This document shows, piece after piece, positions 1-10,199 of a stretch of DNA of 64,000 bases (the stretch's first letter is position 1; each line of letters starts with the position of its first letter). This DNA is from Salmo trutta (lineage: Eukaryota; Chordata; Actinopteri; Salmoniformes; Salmonidae): positions 74,970,740 to 75,034,739 of the forward strand of contig NC_042957.1 of the NCBI RefSeq assembly GCF_901001165.1, read 5' to 3'. Made by a program: the position numbers and the translations under genes. Below the pieces are notes generated by a model. That model worked only from the letters and a program-made list of their open reading frames with translations. It had not been told where the DNA came from and did not search any database.

Positions 1-815
1 CGCAAGAACAAAACGCCGCTATTTGGATATAACTATGGATTATTTGGAACAAAAACAACATTGGTGTGGAAGTAGAAGTCCTGGGAGTGCATTCTGACGA
101 AGAACAGCAAAGGTAATCCAATTTTTCTTATAGTAAATCTGAGTTTGGTGAGTGCCAAACTTGGTGGGTGTCAAAATAGCTAGCCTGTGATGGCCGGGCT
201 ATCTACTCAGAATATTGCAAAATGTGCTTTCACCGAAAAGCTATTTTAAAATCGGACACCGCGATTGCATAAAGGAGTTCTGTATCTTTAATTCTTAAAA
301 TAATTGTTATGTTTTTTGTGAACGTTTATCGTGAGTAATTTAGTAAATTCACCGGAAGTGTTCGGTGGGTATGCTAGTTCTGAACGTCACATGCTAATGT
401 AAAAAGCTGGTTTTTGATATAAATATGAACTTGCTTGAACAAAACATGCATGTATTGTATAACATAATGTCCTAGGAGTGTCATCTGATGAAGATCATCA
501 AAGGTTAGTGCTGCATTTAGCTGTGGTTTTGGTTTTTGGGACATTGTATGCTAGCTTGAAAAATGGGTGTCTGATTATTTCTGGCTGGGTACTCTCCTGA
601 CATAATCTAATGTTTTGCTTTTATTGTAAAGCCTTTTTGAAATCGGACAATGTGGTTAGATAAAGGAGAGTCTTGTCTTTAAAATGGTGTAAAATAGTCA
701 TATGTTTGAAAAATTGAAGTTCTTGCATTTTTGAGGAGTTTGTAATTCGCGCCACGCTCTATCATTGGATATTGGCGAGGCGTTCCGCTAGCGGAACATC
801 TAGATGTAAGAGGTT
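1..815 (-). mobile_element. TTAA-flanked non-autonomous DNA element, copy 1 (cut by window start)
   Basis: Reverse-complement match to the 1.45-kb elements at 16375-17838, 28378-29827 and 31041-32486: shared blocks include the stretch around 60-115 with its GTGCATTCTGA core and the AATCGGACA blocks at 251 and 640. The right end abuts TTAA at 816-819, the same tetranucleotide that flanks the other copies. TTAA target duplication is the piggyBac hallmark, so I infer a piggyBac-type MITE; no transposase is present. It sits inside an L2-type LINE whose coding sequence resumes immediately after TTAA. Confidence 0.8.
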
Positions 816-1275
816 TTAAGGGCAACCATTGATGCCATAGCTCCAGTAAAGTTGAAAAAGGCCACATCCAAACAGAGAGCCCCTTGGATGAGTGAGGAAA
901 CTAATACATTGAAGAGAAATTGCAGGAAGGCAGAGCGGAGGTGGAGAAAGTCAAAGTTGCAGGTCCATTATGATATTCTGAGAGAGCAACTTGGCATGTA
1001 TAACAAGGCAATCAGAAATGCCAGACGGACACATTTTTCTAACTTGATCAGTATTAATCAGAATATTTTGAGTGTGCTCTTCTCGACCATTGATGTTAAC
1101 TTTCCTAATGAGTTTGCAGCATATTTCCGAGATAACCAATATTAGGCTGGGTATTTGTCAAGCAAGACCTGATGAGAAGTTTGATATCTGCCCACTGTGT
1201 AAATCACAACGTAAGCCTTCTACCTGCCTTCTCGGTTATATCCCCCCACCTTGTTCAAAACAGTTTTTAAGATCA
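816..1275 (+). pseudogene. L2-type LINE ORF2 fragment (linker to start of RT)
   Basis: Translation in two frames reads IDAIAPVKLKKATSKQRAPW, then the ErrWrKSKLQVHYDILREQL region and, after a frameshift near 1135, ITNIRLGI followed by KPSTCLLGYIPPP. This is the region between endonuclease and reverse transcriptase of fish L2/Rex1-like LINEs, where the KsSTClLD.IPT motif opens the RT domain. The fragment is interrupted at its left end by the TTAA element and is joined at about 1275 to an inverted continuation. No function is retained. Confidence 0.75.
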
Positions 1276-1570
1276 TTCACCAGTTTAACTAAGGCTATCT
1301 CTGTCCTGTGGTAGGCATGAAAACCAGATTGGAATTTTTCAAAAATAGAGTTGGCACTTAAAAAATAATTTTGCTGTTTGATAACCAATTTGTCCAGAAT
1401 TTTGCTAATGGATGGAATGGAGATTGGCCGAAAATTGCTAAGAGCTGAAGTACAGTATCTAGATTACTTTTCTTCAGAAGGGGATTCACCATAGCAGTTT
1501 TTAGTGCAGTGGGGAAAGTGCCTGGCAGTGATTAACAATAGCTTGCACTTCTTCAAATATGCAATTAACA
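1276..1570 (-). pseudogene. Inverted continuation of the same LINE RT
   Basis: On the minus strand, from 1570 downward, the translation gives IVNHCQAL, FPTALKTAMVNPLLKKSNLD and, after frameshifts, IFEKFQSGFHAYHRTEIALV. These are successive RT blocks that normally follow the STCLLD motif directly. The segment therefore corresponds to the next piece of the plus-strand LINE at 816-1275, but reversed. Frameshifts make it non-coding. Confidence 0.7.
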
Positions 1571-1847
1571 TGTGATTGTCAGAAATGTTTCCTTAAAGTT
1601 CGTCGTGTTTTGGAACACACTTCACCTCCACAGCAGCGTTAACACCTGCGTAAATGCATGTTCACACCCACACGTTTCTGGGAAATGCTTCTGTTCTGGT
1701 AAGAGACGTTTCCACATCCTGTTGTTTCAGAACCTACTGTATAGCCACAATGAAAGCCATAACAACCCACACACACACACGCACACACACACACACTCAC
1801 GTTTCTTGGTAACGTCTCTCTTCTGATAAAAGTCAAAGATGTCACTA

Positions 1848-2105
1848 AACTCTAAAGAAAAAGGTTTCCAAAATGGTTCTTAAGCTGTTCCCATAGGGGA
1901 GCCATTTTTGGTTGCAGGTAGAACCCTTTTTGGGTTCCATGTAGAACACTCTGTGCAAAGGGTTCAACATGGAACCCAAAAGGGTTCTATCTTAAACCAA
2001 AAGGGTTCTACCTGGAACCAAAATGTTTTCTTCAAAGTGTTCTCCTATTGAGACAGCCAAAGAACCCTTTTAGGTTCTAGACAGCTCCTTTTTTCTAAGA
2101 GTGTA
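1848..2105. mobile_element. Hairpin MITE with flanking GTCACTA
   Basis: Ends are imperfect inverted repeats (ACTCTAAAGAAAAAGG at left; ACTCTTAGAAAAAAGG on the reverse strand at right). The same seven bases GTCACTA lie outside both ends (1841-1847 and 2106-2112), a likely target duplication near the 8 bp typical of hAT. The interior is a large foldback built from GGAACCCAAAAGGGTTCTA-like arms. Too short to encode anything. Confidence 0.75.
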
Positions 2106-2274
2106 GTCACTAGTTTGAGGCAACAGAAAAGCTGACTGGATAGTTTAGGATCTGAGAGAAGTTTTTTTATCTTCACATACAACTAACCAATGTTTAAACC
2201 AAGTCTGTCTTTTCCTTCAGACAGACACTAATGTCAGTCTCACAATGAGAGATAGTTAGAGAAAATGGGACAGG

Positions 2275-3490
2275 AGAAAGGAAGAGAGGGAGTCAGTAGA
2301 GAGAGGTAGTCAGTAGAGAGAGGGAGTCAGTAGAGAGAGAGAGTCAGTAGAGAGAGAGAGTCAGTAGAGAGAGAGAGAGTCAGTAGAGAGAGAGAGAGTC
2401 AGTAGAGAGAGGGAGAGTCAGTAGAGAGAGAGGAGTCAGTAGAGAGAGAGGAGTCAGTAGAGAGAGAGGAGTCAGTAGAGAGAGGGGAGTCAGTAGAGAG
2501 AGGTAGTCAGTAGAGAGAGAGAGTTAGTAGAGAGAGGTATTCAGTAGAGAGAGGTATTCAGTAGAGAGAGGTATTCAGTAGAGAGAGGTATTCAGTAGAG
2601 AGAGGGACTCGGTAGAGAGAGGGACTCAGTAGAGAGAGGGACTCAGTAGAGAGAGGGACTCAGTAGAGTGAGGGAGTCAGTAGAGTGAGGGAGTCAGTAG
2701 AGAGAGAGAGTCAGTAGAGAGAGGGAGTCAGTAGAGAGAGGGAGTCAGTAGAGAGAGGGAGTCAGTAGAGAGAGGGACTCAGTAGATTAAGGGAGTCAGT
2801 AGATTAAGGGAGTCAGTAGATTAAGGGAGTCAGTAGATTAAGGGAGTCAGTAGATAGATGGAGTCAGTAGAGAGAGGTAGTCAGAATAGAGAGGTAGTCA
2901 GTAGAAAGAGGTTTTCAGTAGAGAGAGGTACTCAGTAGAGAGAGGTAGTCAGTAGAAAGAGGTTTTCAGCAGAGAGAGGGAGTCAGCAGAGAGAGGGAGT
3001 CAGCAGAGAGAGGTAGTCATTAAATAGAGGTTGTCAGCAGAGAGAGGGGAGACAGTAGAGAGAGGTAGTCAGTAGAGAGATAGTCAGTAGAGAGAGGAAG
3101 TCAGTAGAGAGAGGAGGTCAGTAGAGAGAGGTAGTCAGTAGAGAGATAGTCAGTAGAGAGAGGAAGTCAGTAGAGAGAGGAGGTCAGTAGAGAGAGGTTG
3201 TCAGTAGAGAGGGAGGGGAGTCTGTACATAGATGGAGTCAGTAGAGAGAGGGAGTCAGCAGAGAGAGATAGTCAGTATAGAGAGATAGTCAGTAGAGAGA
3301 GGGAGTCGGGCAGAGAGAGGGAGTCGGGCAGAGAGAGGGAGTCGGGCAGAGAGAGGGAGTCGGGCAGAGAGTGGGAGTCGGGCAGAGAGTGGAGTCAGTA
3401 GAAAGAGGGAGTCAGAAGAGAGAGGTAGTCAGTAGGGAGAAGTAGTCAGTAGAGAGAGGGAGTCAGTTGAGAGATATAATCAGAAGAGAA
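2275..3490. repeat. GA-rich minisatellite, about 17-bp unit
   Basis: About 70 tandem copies of a unit close to AGTCAGTAGAGAGAGGG. Sub-blocks of variant units cluster together (GGTATTC near 2530-2600, GGGACTC near 2600-2670, TTAAGGG near 2780-2850, GTCGGGC near 3305-3385), the pattern expected from local slippage or unequal exchange. One strand is almost pure purine over 1.2 kb. Reading frames through it are repeat artefacts. Confidence 0.95.
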
Positions 3491-3880
3491 AGGAAGTTAT
3501 TGGGAAGGCAGAAAGATAACGGTGAATATGAGACATGGAGGAAGGTATTGGGAAGGTAGAAAGATAACACTAAGACATGGAGGAAGTTATTGGGAAGGCA
3601 GAATGTTAACAGTGAATATGAGACATGGGGGAAGGTATTGGGAAGGCAGAAAGATAACAGTGAACATGAGATATGTAGGAAGATATTGGGAAGGTAGAAA
3701 GATAACAGTGAGTATGAGACATGGGGGAAGGTATTGGGAAGGCAGAAAGATAACAGTGAATATGAGACATGGAGGAAGGTAGAAAGATAACAGTGAACAT
3801 GAGACATGTAGGAAGATATTGGGAAGGCAGAAAGATAACAGTGAGACATGGGGAAGGTATTGGGAAGGCAGAAAAATATA
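3491..3880. repeat. Second minisatellite, about 47-bp unit
   Basis: Directly follows the GA array. The unit contains GGAAGGTATTGGGAAGGCAG, then AAAGATAACAGTGAATATGAG and ACATGG; roughly eight imperfect copies, some shortened. Open frames on both strands are produced by the repeat and are not taken as genes. Confidence 0.9.
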
Positions 3881-3889
3881 TTCAAACTG

Positions 3890-4660
3890 GTTGTCTAGCA
3901 GATTAGTAAGAACGTCTCACCCCATGTTCAACAATGGCCTTTTTCCCTTTATTAAGATTACAACCTCTGACTTTCGGTTATTTTAAAATGAAATCATCTC
4001 CAAAATATCACAGTCCTCAATGGCCAAATAGTTCACTGTCGGACCAAAGATGCTATAACAAAATGAGGTGAGTAAGGGTTCACTCATTTTTTGAGAACTT
4101 CAAGAAGTGAATGGTGGGATGTGAACGATGGTAGACGACACACTCCTTCAACATGCATACTATAAACAGACCAAACTCATCTTGTCTTCTATTATTATGT
4201 TTGGTTTCTGTGAGGAAAACAAGCATGCTGAAACTCCCCATCGTCGGATTGCTTTCGATTTATAGAAAGTGTTTTACTCAATTAATTCGATCAATGGTGA
4301 GCTCACCCGTGATGTGATTAATTGTAAATAGTAACTGCTATTAGCTAATTCATATTGTAGTTTATGTCAGCCGAGAGTTATAAAAATATGACCGCTTGTG
4401 TTGCTTCAATCTTTCCTCAGTTAGCGCTGGGACAAATGTAGCCTACATTTTCCCCATTTGATAATTGTGTTATGCTATAGATACTTCTGTGAATATCTGA
4501 ACATTGCATCCAAAAATAAACTGCTCACATTCTGGACATAACATTGTAAGGACTGTGTTTGTGTAAATAGTTTCTGAAAAAAGTGTGGCCAGCTTAAATG
4601 CTGATTGTTGCGTCATTCGAAACTGTCTGTTCTAAATAAGCGTTCTAAATAACTGTTCTA
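3890..4660. other. No gene seen
   Basis: AT-rich single-copy-looking sequence with no reading frame, splice-supported exon or repeat signature that I recognise. Confidence 0.5.
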
Positions 4661-4720
4661 ATCACACGGGTGTGATCGTACGCTTCAGGGACCACTGTAG
4701 AATGATCACACCCGTGTGAT
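4661..4720. repeat. Pair of 16-bp near-palindromes in inverted orientation
   Basis: ATCACACGGGTGTGAT at 4661-4676 and its exact reverse complement ATCACACCCGTGTGAT at 4705-4720, separated by 28 bp; each half is itself nearly self-complementary. Shortly downstream AAAGGG is followed by TTAA (4734-4737), as at the right end of a piggyBac-like element, but no matching left end was found. Confidence 0.7.
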
Positions 4721-4930
4721 GGTACATGTGAAAGGGTTAAAAAATGTATCACGTAGTAAAACTGCATAAGTGTTGCTCTCCACTTTCTGGAGGACCGAGT
4801 TTTAAATCAGTGGAATTCGAGTATGATGGCAAAGGAGATGGAGAAAACACCTGTTTCCTGATTACATCTTCAAACTAAGGGCAACCATGGTATCTGTAAG
4901 GGAGACGTGTCCATCCACGATGTATATGGG

Positions 4931-5700
4931 TAAGATAGTCTAGCTAGCTACATTTTCAGATATTACACATTTATAATTTTGACAGAAAGTGCTTTTATTT
5001 CAAGTTAAAGTGTACTGTTAGCTAGCTAATGTTAGCTGGCTGGCTCGCAAGCTAACATTACGTCTATAATCTTATTATTCGTATCTCAGAGCCATTTGCT
5101 TTGCTAGTTACAGCATAATGTTAGCTAGCTAACTTTGAACCTGGTTGGTTAGATACCTGCAAATTCATGCAGGGGAGTAATGTCATGAGTTGGGATTATG
5201 GTTCATTGTTTAGCTAGCTAGCTAAGATACATGTCTTAACATAAGACTCCACTATGCAAGTATCCATTTCAAAAGAATGTCACTGCAACAACTGCTGATA
5301 GACATAGCTGGTAAATTTGCTATGGCCATCTACTCCGATTTCAGAGCACAGGTAAGATAGTCTAGCTAGCTACATTTTCAGATATTGCACGTTTCTAATT
5401 TTGACAGAAAGTTGTTTTAATTTCAAGTTAAAGTGTACTGTTAGCTAGGTAGCTAACGTTAGCAGGCTGGCTCGCTAGCTAACTTTATGTGTATGCATAA
5501 TATTATTCGTATCTCAGAGCCATTTGCTTTGCTAATACAGCCTAATGTTAGCTAGCTAGCTAACATTGAACCTGGTTAGTTAGCTACCTGCAGATGCATG
5601 CAGGGTAGCAATATCATGAGTTGGGATTATGGTTAATTATTTACCTAGATAGCTAGCTACATGTCTTAACAAAAGACTCTACAACGCAAGTAACCATTTC
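4931..5700. repeat. Direct duplication of a 340-350-bp segment
   Basis: 4931-5270 and 5353-5700 are near-identical. Both start at TAAGATAGTCTAGCTAGCTA and end at CCATTTC, and both contain the TTATTATTCGTATCTCAGAG block and many AGCTAGCTA runs. The offset is 422-430 bp with small indels between copies. No coding content. Confidence 0.85.
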
Positions 5701-5986
5701 AGGTGTGTTTGTAAACTCAGTCTGAGAATGCCAGAGCGCAGAATAACTGATGAATTTACGAATGCTCAACACCCGTTGAATATGGCCAGTTTCAGTAAAC
5801 GTCAGCAAAAAAGTGTAATTCATTTGTGCCAGCAGCACAGCTACAGTCACCAATGCTCTGGATAACATGAAAAAAGCCTAACCAGCTTTGATTGGGAGAG
5901 TAAAATGGTCAGTCGGGTGTTCTCTCATTTGTGTCTCAAAGTAGCTAGCAAGCAAACCAATGTTAGCCAGTTAGTTTGGGTGCTTG

Positions 5987-8346
5987 TGTAACGGTTGTCG
6001 TCTGGAATGGAGGACCAAGGCGCAGCGGGTTGAGTGCTCATAATTAACTTTAATGAGAAAAACACTAAACAAAACAAACCGATGGACGACGAATACAGAC
6101 TTGAAGGCACAGACAGCAATTCAAGAAACAACCTCCCACAATTTACAAACACAAACACACCCTAATATATAGGACTCTCAATCAAAGGCAACTAGACAAC
6201 ACCTGCCTTCAATTGAGAGTCCACACCCCAATGAACTAAACATAGAAACAGACCAAATAGAAAGAACATAGAAATGGACTAACATAGAGCAGTGACCAAA
6301 AAAACCCGGAATACATAAATCAACTACCCTCTACATAATACACACACCCCGAACTTCATAAACCAAATACCCTCTGCCACGTCCTGACCAGCCTACACTA
6401 ACAAAATAACCCTCATACTGGTCAGAACATGACATTACCCCCCCTAAAGGTGCAGACCCCGGATGCACCTCATAAAAAAAAAAAATCCCCCTATACTGAA
6501 GGGAGGGAAGGGAGGGTGGCTGCCGTCAACGACGGCACCTGTGCTACACCCCCCCTCCCCAACCCACCTATACCGGAGGTGGCTTTGGCTCCGGCCTACT
6601 GTCCTCCAGAATGCAGAACTTGATCAGTTTCGGGCCGTAGGCAGACTCCCCTCGTTCCGGATCATCGGCAGACCTCTTCCGTTCCATGCTTAAGGCAGAC
6701 TCATTCGTTATACAGTTAATCATATATAGTTCCAAATCGTCAGGCTTACTCAGTTCCGGGTTGCTGCTAGACTCACCCGGTTCTGGGTCACAGACAGACC
6801 CCATCGGTTCCGGGTCACAGACAGACCCCTTCGGTTCCGGGTCGCAGACAGACCCCTTCGGTTCCGGGTCGCAGGCAGTCTCCCTCGGTTCCTGATCGCA
6901 GGCAGTCTCCCTCGGTTCCTGATCGCAGGCAGTCTCCCTCGGTTCCTGATCGCAGGCAGTCTCCCTCGGTTCCGGACTAGACACTGTTGCCGGATACTCT
7001 GGACTGCGCACTGGTGCCGGATACTCTGGACTGCGCACTGGTGCCGGATACTCTGGACTGCGCACTGGTGCCGGATACTCTGGACCGCGCACTGTTGCCG
7101 GATACTCTGGACCGCGCACTGTTGCCGGATACTCTGGACCGCGCACTGTTGCCGGATACTCTGGACTGCTCACTGTTGCCGGATACTCTGGACCGCACAC
7201 TGTTGCCGGATACTCTGGACCGCACACTGTTGCCGGATACTCTAGACTGCACACTATTGCCAAACTCTCGAGGCTGGGCTGACGCACTGGAAGCCTGATG
7301 CGTGGTGCTGGTACTGGAGGTATCAGCCTGGGAACACGCACCTCAGGGCTAGTGCGGGGAGCAGGAACAGGACGTACCGGACTGGGCTGACGCGCTGGAA
7401 GCCAGGTGCGTGGTGCTGGTACTGGACGTGCCAGACTAGGGGTTCGCACTTCAGGGCTAGTGCGGGGAGCGGGAACAGGACGAGTTGGACTGGGCTGACA
7501 AACTGGAGGCCTGGTGCGTGGTGCTGGTACTATCTTCACCAGACAGCTAGCACGCACCTCAGGACTAGTAATAAACGCTAACTCAGGTGATATCATTAGG
7601 ACACGCTCTGTAGGGCGAATGTCGTGCCTAATACACCAACACAGTAGCTCACTCATCCCTTTCTCCTCCAATTTTCCCATTAACTCCTTTATAGTCTCTC
7701 TTTCTCTCACCTCCAATTTTACCCCGACTAGCTCTGGTTCCATCCTCGGCTCTGCCGATCTGTCCATGTGCCCCCCCCCAATAATGTCTTGGGGCTGCCT
7801 CTCTGGTTTCCTTGCCAGTCGTGTACCCCGGTAGCGTTCCCGGTCCTCACCGAATTCCCCTTGCTCCTTACTCCGCTGCTTGGTCCATTTGTGGTGGGAG
7901 GTTCTGTAACGGTTGTCGTCTGGAATGGATGACCAAGACGCAGCAGGTTGAGTGCTCATAATTAACTTTAATGAGAAAAACACTAAACAAAACAAACCGA
8001 TGGACGACGAATACAGACTTGAAGGCACAGACAGCAATTCAAGAAACAACCTCCCACAATTTACAAACACACCCTAATATATAGGACTCTCAATCAAAGG
8101 CAACTAGACAACACCTGCCTTCAATTGAGAGTCCACACCCCAATTAACTAAACATAGAAACAGACTAACTAGAAAGAACATAGAAATAGACTAACATAGA
8201 GCAGTGACCAAAAAACCCCGGAATACATAAATCAACTACCCTCTACATAATACACACACCCCGAACCACATAAACCAAATACCCTCTGCCACGTCCTGAC
8301 CAGCCTACACTAACAAAATAACCCTCATACTGGTCAGAACGTGACA
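5987..8346 (-). mobile_element. Complete non-autonomous LTR retrotransposon
   Basis: Two LTRs (7905-8346 as 5' LTR and 5987-6434 as 3' LTR, minus orientation) have TG...CA ends in TGTCA...GTTACA form and are near-identical. GCTTG is duplicated at 5982-5986 and 8347-8351. Upstream of the 3' LTR lies a polypurine tract, AGGGGGGG on the minus strand (about 6437-6446). The 1.47-kb interior has one long reading frame but no protease, RT, RNase H or integrase motif, so movement would need enzymes from a relative. LTR ends resemble salmonid Gypsy-type LTRs; that affiliation is inferred. Confidence 0.93.
6568..8070 (-). CDS. Repeat-rich ORF of the non-autonomous LTR element
   Basis: A 500-codon frame opens within the 5' LTR and runs through most of the interior; a more plausible start is the Met of MSTQPAASWSSIPDDN. 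The N-terminal third is charged (KWTKQRSKEQGEFGEDRERY, then an Arg/Glu-rich predicted helix VREREtIKELMGKLEEKGMS), reminiscent of a gag-like leader region, but I see no zinc knuckle. The middle is proline-rich with PAPRTSPEVR repeats, followed by about a dozen 10-residue PEYPATV(R/C)G repeats and eight PRETACDQE/PKGSVCDPE repeats. Function unknown. The open frame over tandem repeats could be partly fortuitous, although no stop has accumulated. Confidence 0.5.
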   Translation of the reverse strand: MFVNCGRLFLELLSVPSSLYSSSIGLFCLVFFSLKLIMSTQPAASWSSIPDDNRYRTSHHKWTKQRSKEQGEFGEDRERYRGTRLARKPERQPQDIIGGGHMDRSAEPRMEPELVGVKLEVRERETIKELMGKLEEKGMSELLCWCIRHDIRPTERVLMISPELAFITSPEVRASCLVKIVPAPRTRPPVCQPSPTRPVPAPRTSPEVRTPSLARPVPAPRTWLPARQPSPVRPVPAPRTSPEVRVPRLIPPVPAPRIRLPVRQPSLESLAIVCSLEYPATVCGPEYPATVCGPEYPATVSSPEYPATVRGPEYPATVRGPEYPATVRGPEYPAPVRSPEYPAPVRSPEYPAPVRSPEYPATVSSPEPRETACDQEPRETACDQEPRETACDQEPRETACDPEPKGSVCDPEPKGSVCDPEPMGSVCDPEPGESSSNPELSKPDDLELYMINCITNESALSMERKRSADDPERGESAYGPKLIKFCILEDSRPEPKPPPV

Positions 8347-8656
8347 GCTTGACTGCTGTTGTGAGGTCAGAACGCTCGGATCAACCCTGCTCATCGGCCA
8401 GAGCGTCCAATGTGTGCTCTGAATGCTCCAAGAGCGAAAGGAGATGGGTGGGGCTAAAGCCAAAGTAGCTAGCAAGCACACCAATGTTAGCCAGTTAGTT
8501 TGGGTGCTTGACTGCTGTTGTGAGGTCAGAACGCTCGGATCAACCCTGCTCATCGGCCAGAGCGTCCAATGTGTGCTCTGAATGCTCCAAGAGCGAAACG
8601 AGATGGGTGGGACTAAAGCTTTAAGAGAGTGTGAACGATGCTGAATGGGTGTAGAC

Positions 8657-10170
8657 CAGTGGTCCCAAAGATTTTATAGTACGTTACCCCTTCAAGCATT
8701 CAACCTCCAGCTGCGTACCCCCTCTAGCACCAGGGTCAGCGCACTCTCAAATGTTGTTTTTGCCATCATTGTAAGCCTGCCACACACACACTATACGATA
8801 CATTTATTAAACATAAGAATTAGTGTGAGTTTTTGTCACAACAAGGCTCGTGGGAAGTGACAAAGAACTCTTATCGAACCAGGGTACAAATAATAATAAT
8901 CAATAATTTAGCTCTTTATTTAGCCATCTTACATATACAACCTTATTTGTTCATCAGAAATTGTGAATAACTCACTACAGGTTAATTAGAAGGGTGTGCT
9001 TGAAAGATGCACATAACTCTGCAGTTTTAAAACCTTTTCCCACACAGTCTGTGCCTGTATTTAGTTTTCATGTTAGTGAGGGCCGAGAATCCACTCTCAC
9101 ATAGGTGTGTGCTTGCAAAGGGCATCAGTATCTTAACAGTGCGATTTGCCAAGGCAGGATACTCTGAGCGCAGCCCAATCCAGAAATCTGGCATTAGCTT
9201 CTGATTAATTTAAATTTTCACAGAAACGCTTGTTGCAATTTCGATGAGGCTCTCTTGTTCAGATATCGGTAAGTGGACTGGAGACAGGACATGGAAGGGA
9301 TAACGAACCCAGTTGTTTGTGTCATCCATTTCGGGAAAGTACCGGCATAATTGCGCTCCCAACTCACTCAGGTACTTCGCTATATCACATTTGACATTGT
9401 CCGTTGGTTTGAGTTCATTTGCACACAAACAATCACACAATGGTGGAAAGACCTGTGTGTTGTCCTTGTTAATGCAGACAGAAAAGAGCTCCAACTTCTT
9501 AATCATAGCCTCAATTGAATATAGTTGTGGAGAGTCCCTGTACTCCTAGATTCAGATCATTCAGGCGAGTAAAAACATCACCCAGATAGGCCAGTCGTGT
9601 GAGAAACTTATCTTCATGCAAGCGGTCAGACAAGTGAAAATTATTGTCAGTGAAGAAACGTTAAGCTCTTCTCTCAATTCAAAAAACGTGTCAAAACCTT
9701 GCCCCTTGATAACCAGTGCATTTCTGTATATTGTAAATGCATTTCATGGTCGCTGCCCATATCGTTGCATAATGCAGAAAATACACGAGAGTTCAGGGGC
9801 CTTGTTAACAAAGTTAACCATTTTCACTGTAGTGTCCAACACGTCTTTCAAGCTGTCAGGCATTCCCTTGGCTCGAAAGCCGTCTTTATTCTCGCTTCCG
9901 TGGCTTATTTTTCAAATTGTCATGTTTTGTTTCTAAATGTCTGCGCAAGAGTGAAGGTTTCCCGTGAGAGCGTAACGGTTAATGTGATTAGATGTTAATT
10001 ATTTGACGAGGCTACCTGTATTTGACATTGTGTTGTTATTTTGCTGAACACTAGATTGGTTTAATTGTATTTTTGGCAGTGAAACTAGGCTACTGAGGCA
10101 AGAAAACCTCACCCAAATGTATAGTCCCGTTGGAAAATATAAATGTACTGTGAAAAAAATTATAAATATA
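8657..10170 (-). pseudogene. hAT transposase relic (ZBED5/SCAND3-like), copy 1
   Basis: The minus strand encodes, in broken frames, DLNLGVQGLSTTIF-like sequence, IEAMIKKLELFSVCINKDNT, ELKPTDNVKCDIAKYLSEL, PFHVLSPVHLPISEQESLIE and the C-terminal dimerisation region CESGFSAL, then MKTKYRHRLCGK. This is the C-terminal half of a hAT transposase of the kind domesticated as ZBED5/SCAND3-like proteins. CAGTGGTCCCAAA at 8657 matches the inverted end of copy 2 (22499). Frameshifts and stops throughout. Its 5' flank at 10000-10170 also matches the start of copy 2. Confidence 0.85.
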
Positions 10171-10199
10171 CATTTTTATTTATGTGCCTATCAAGCTAG

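Larger units (their letters stand above)
5937..8620. repeat. Two tandem copies of a 160-bp unit, the first split by an LTR element
   Basis: The unit begins CAAAGTAGCTAGCAAGCA and ends GGGTGGG(A/G)CTAAAGC. Copy 1 is 5937-5986 plus 8347-8460; copy 2 is 8461-8620 and is uninterrupted, so it serves as the empty-site reference for the LTR element inserted after GCTTG. Confidence 0.85.

Noticed and set aside
3463..3885. 140-codon minus-strand frame
   Set aside because: Produced by the 47-bp minisatellite; the opposite strand is equally open.
5653..5868. 71-codon minus-strand frame (LSRALVTVAVLLAQMNYTFLL)
   Set aside because: Overlaps a duplicated repeat and adjoins the 160-bp tandem unit; no family, splice signal or conservation that I can see.
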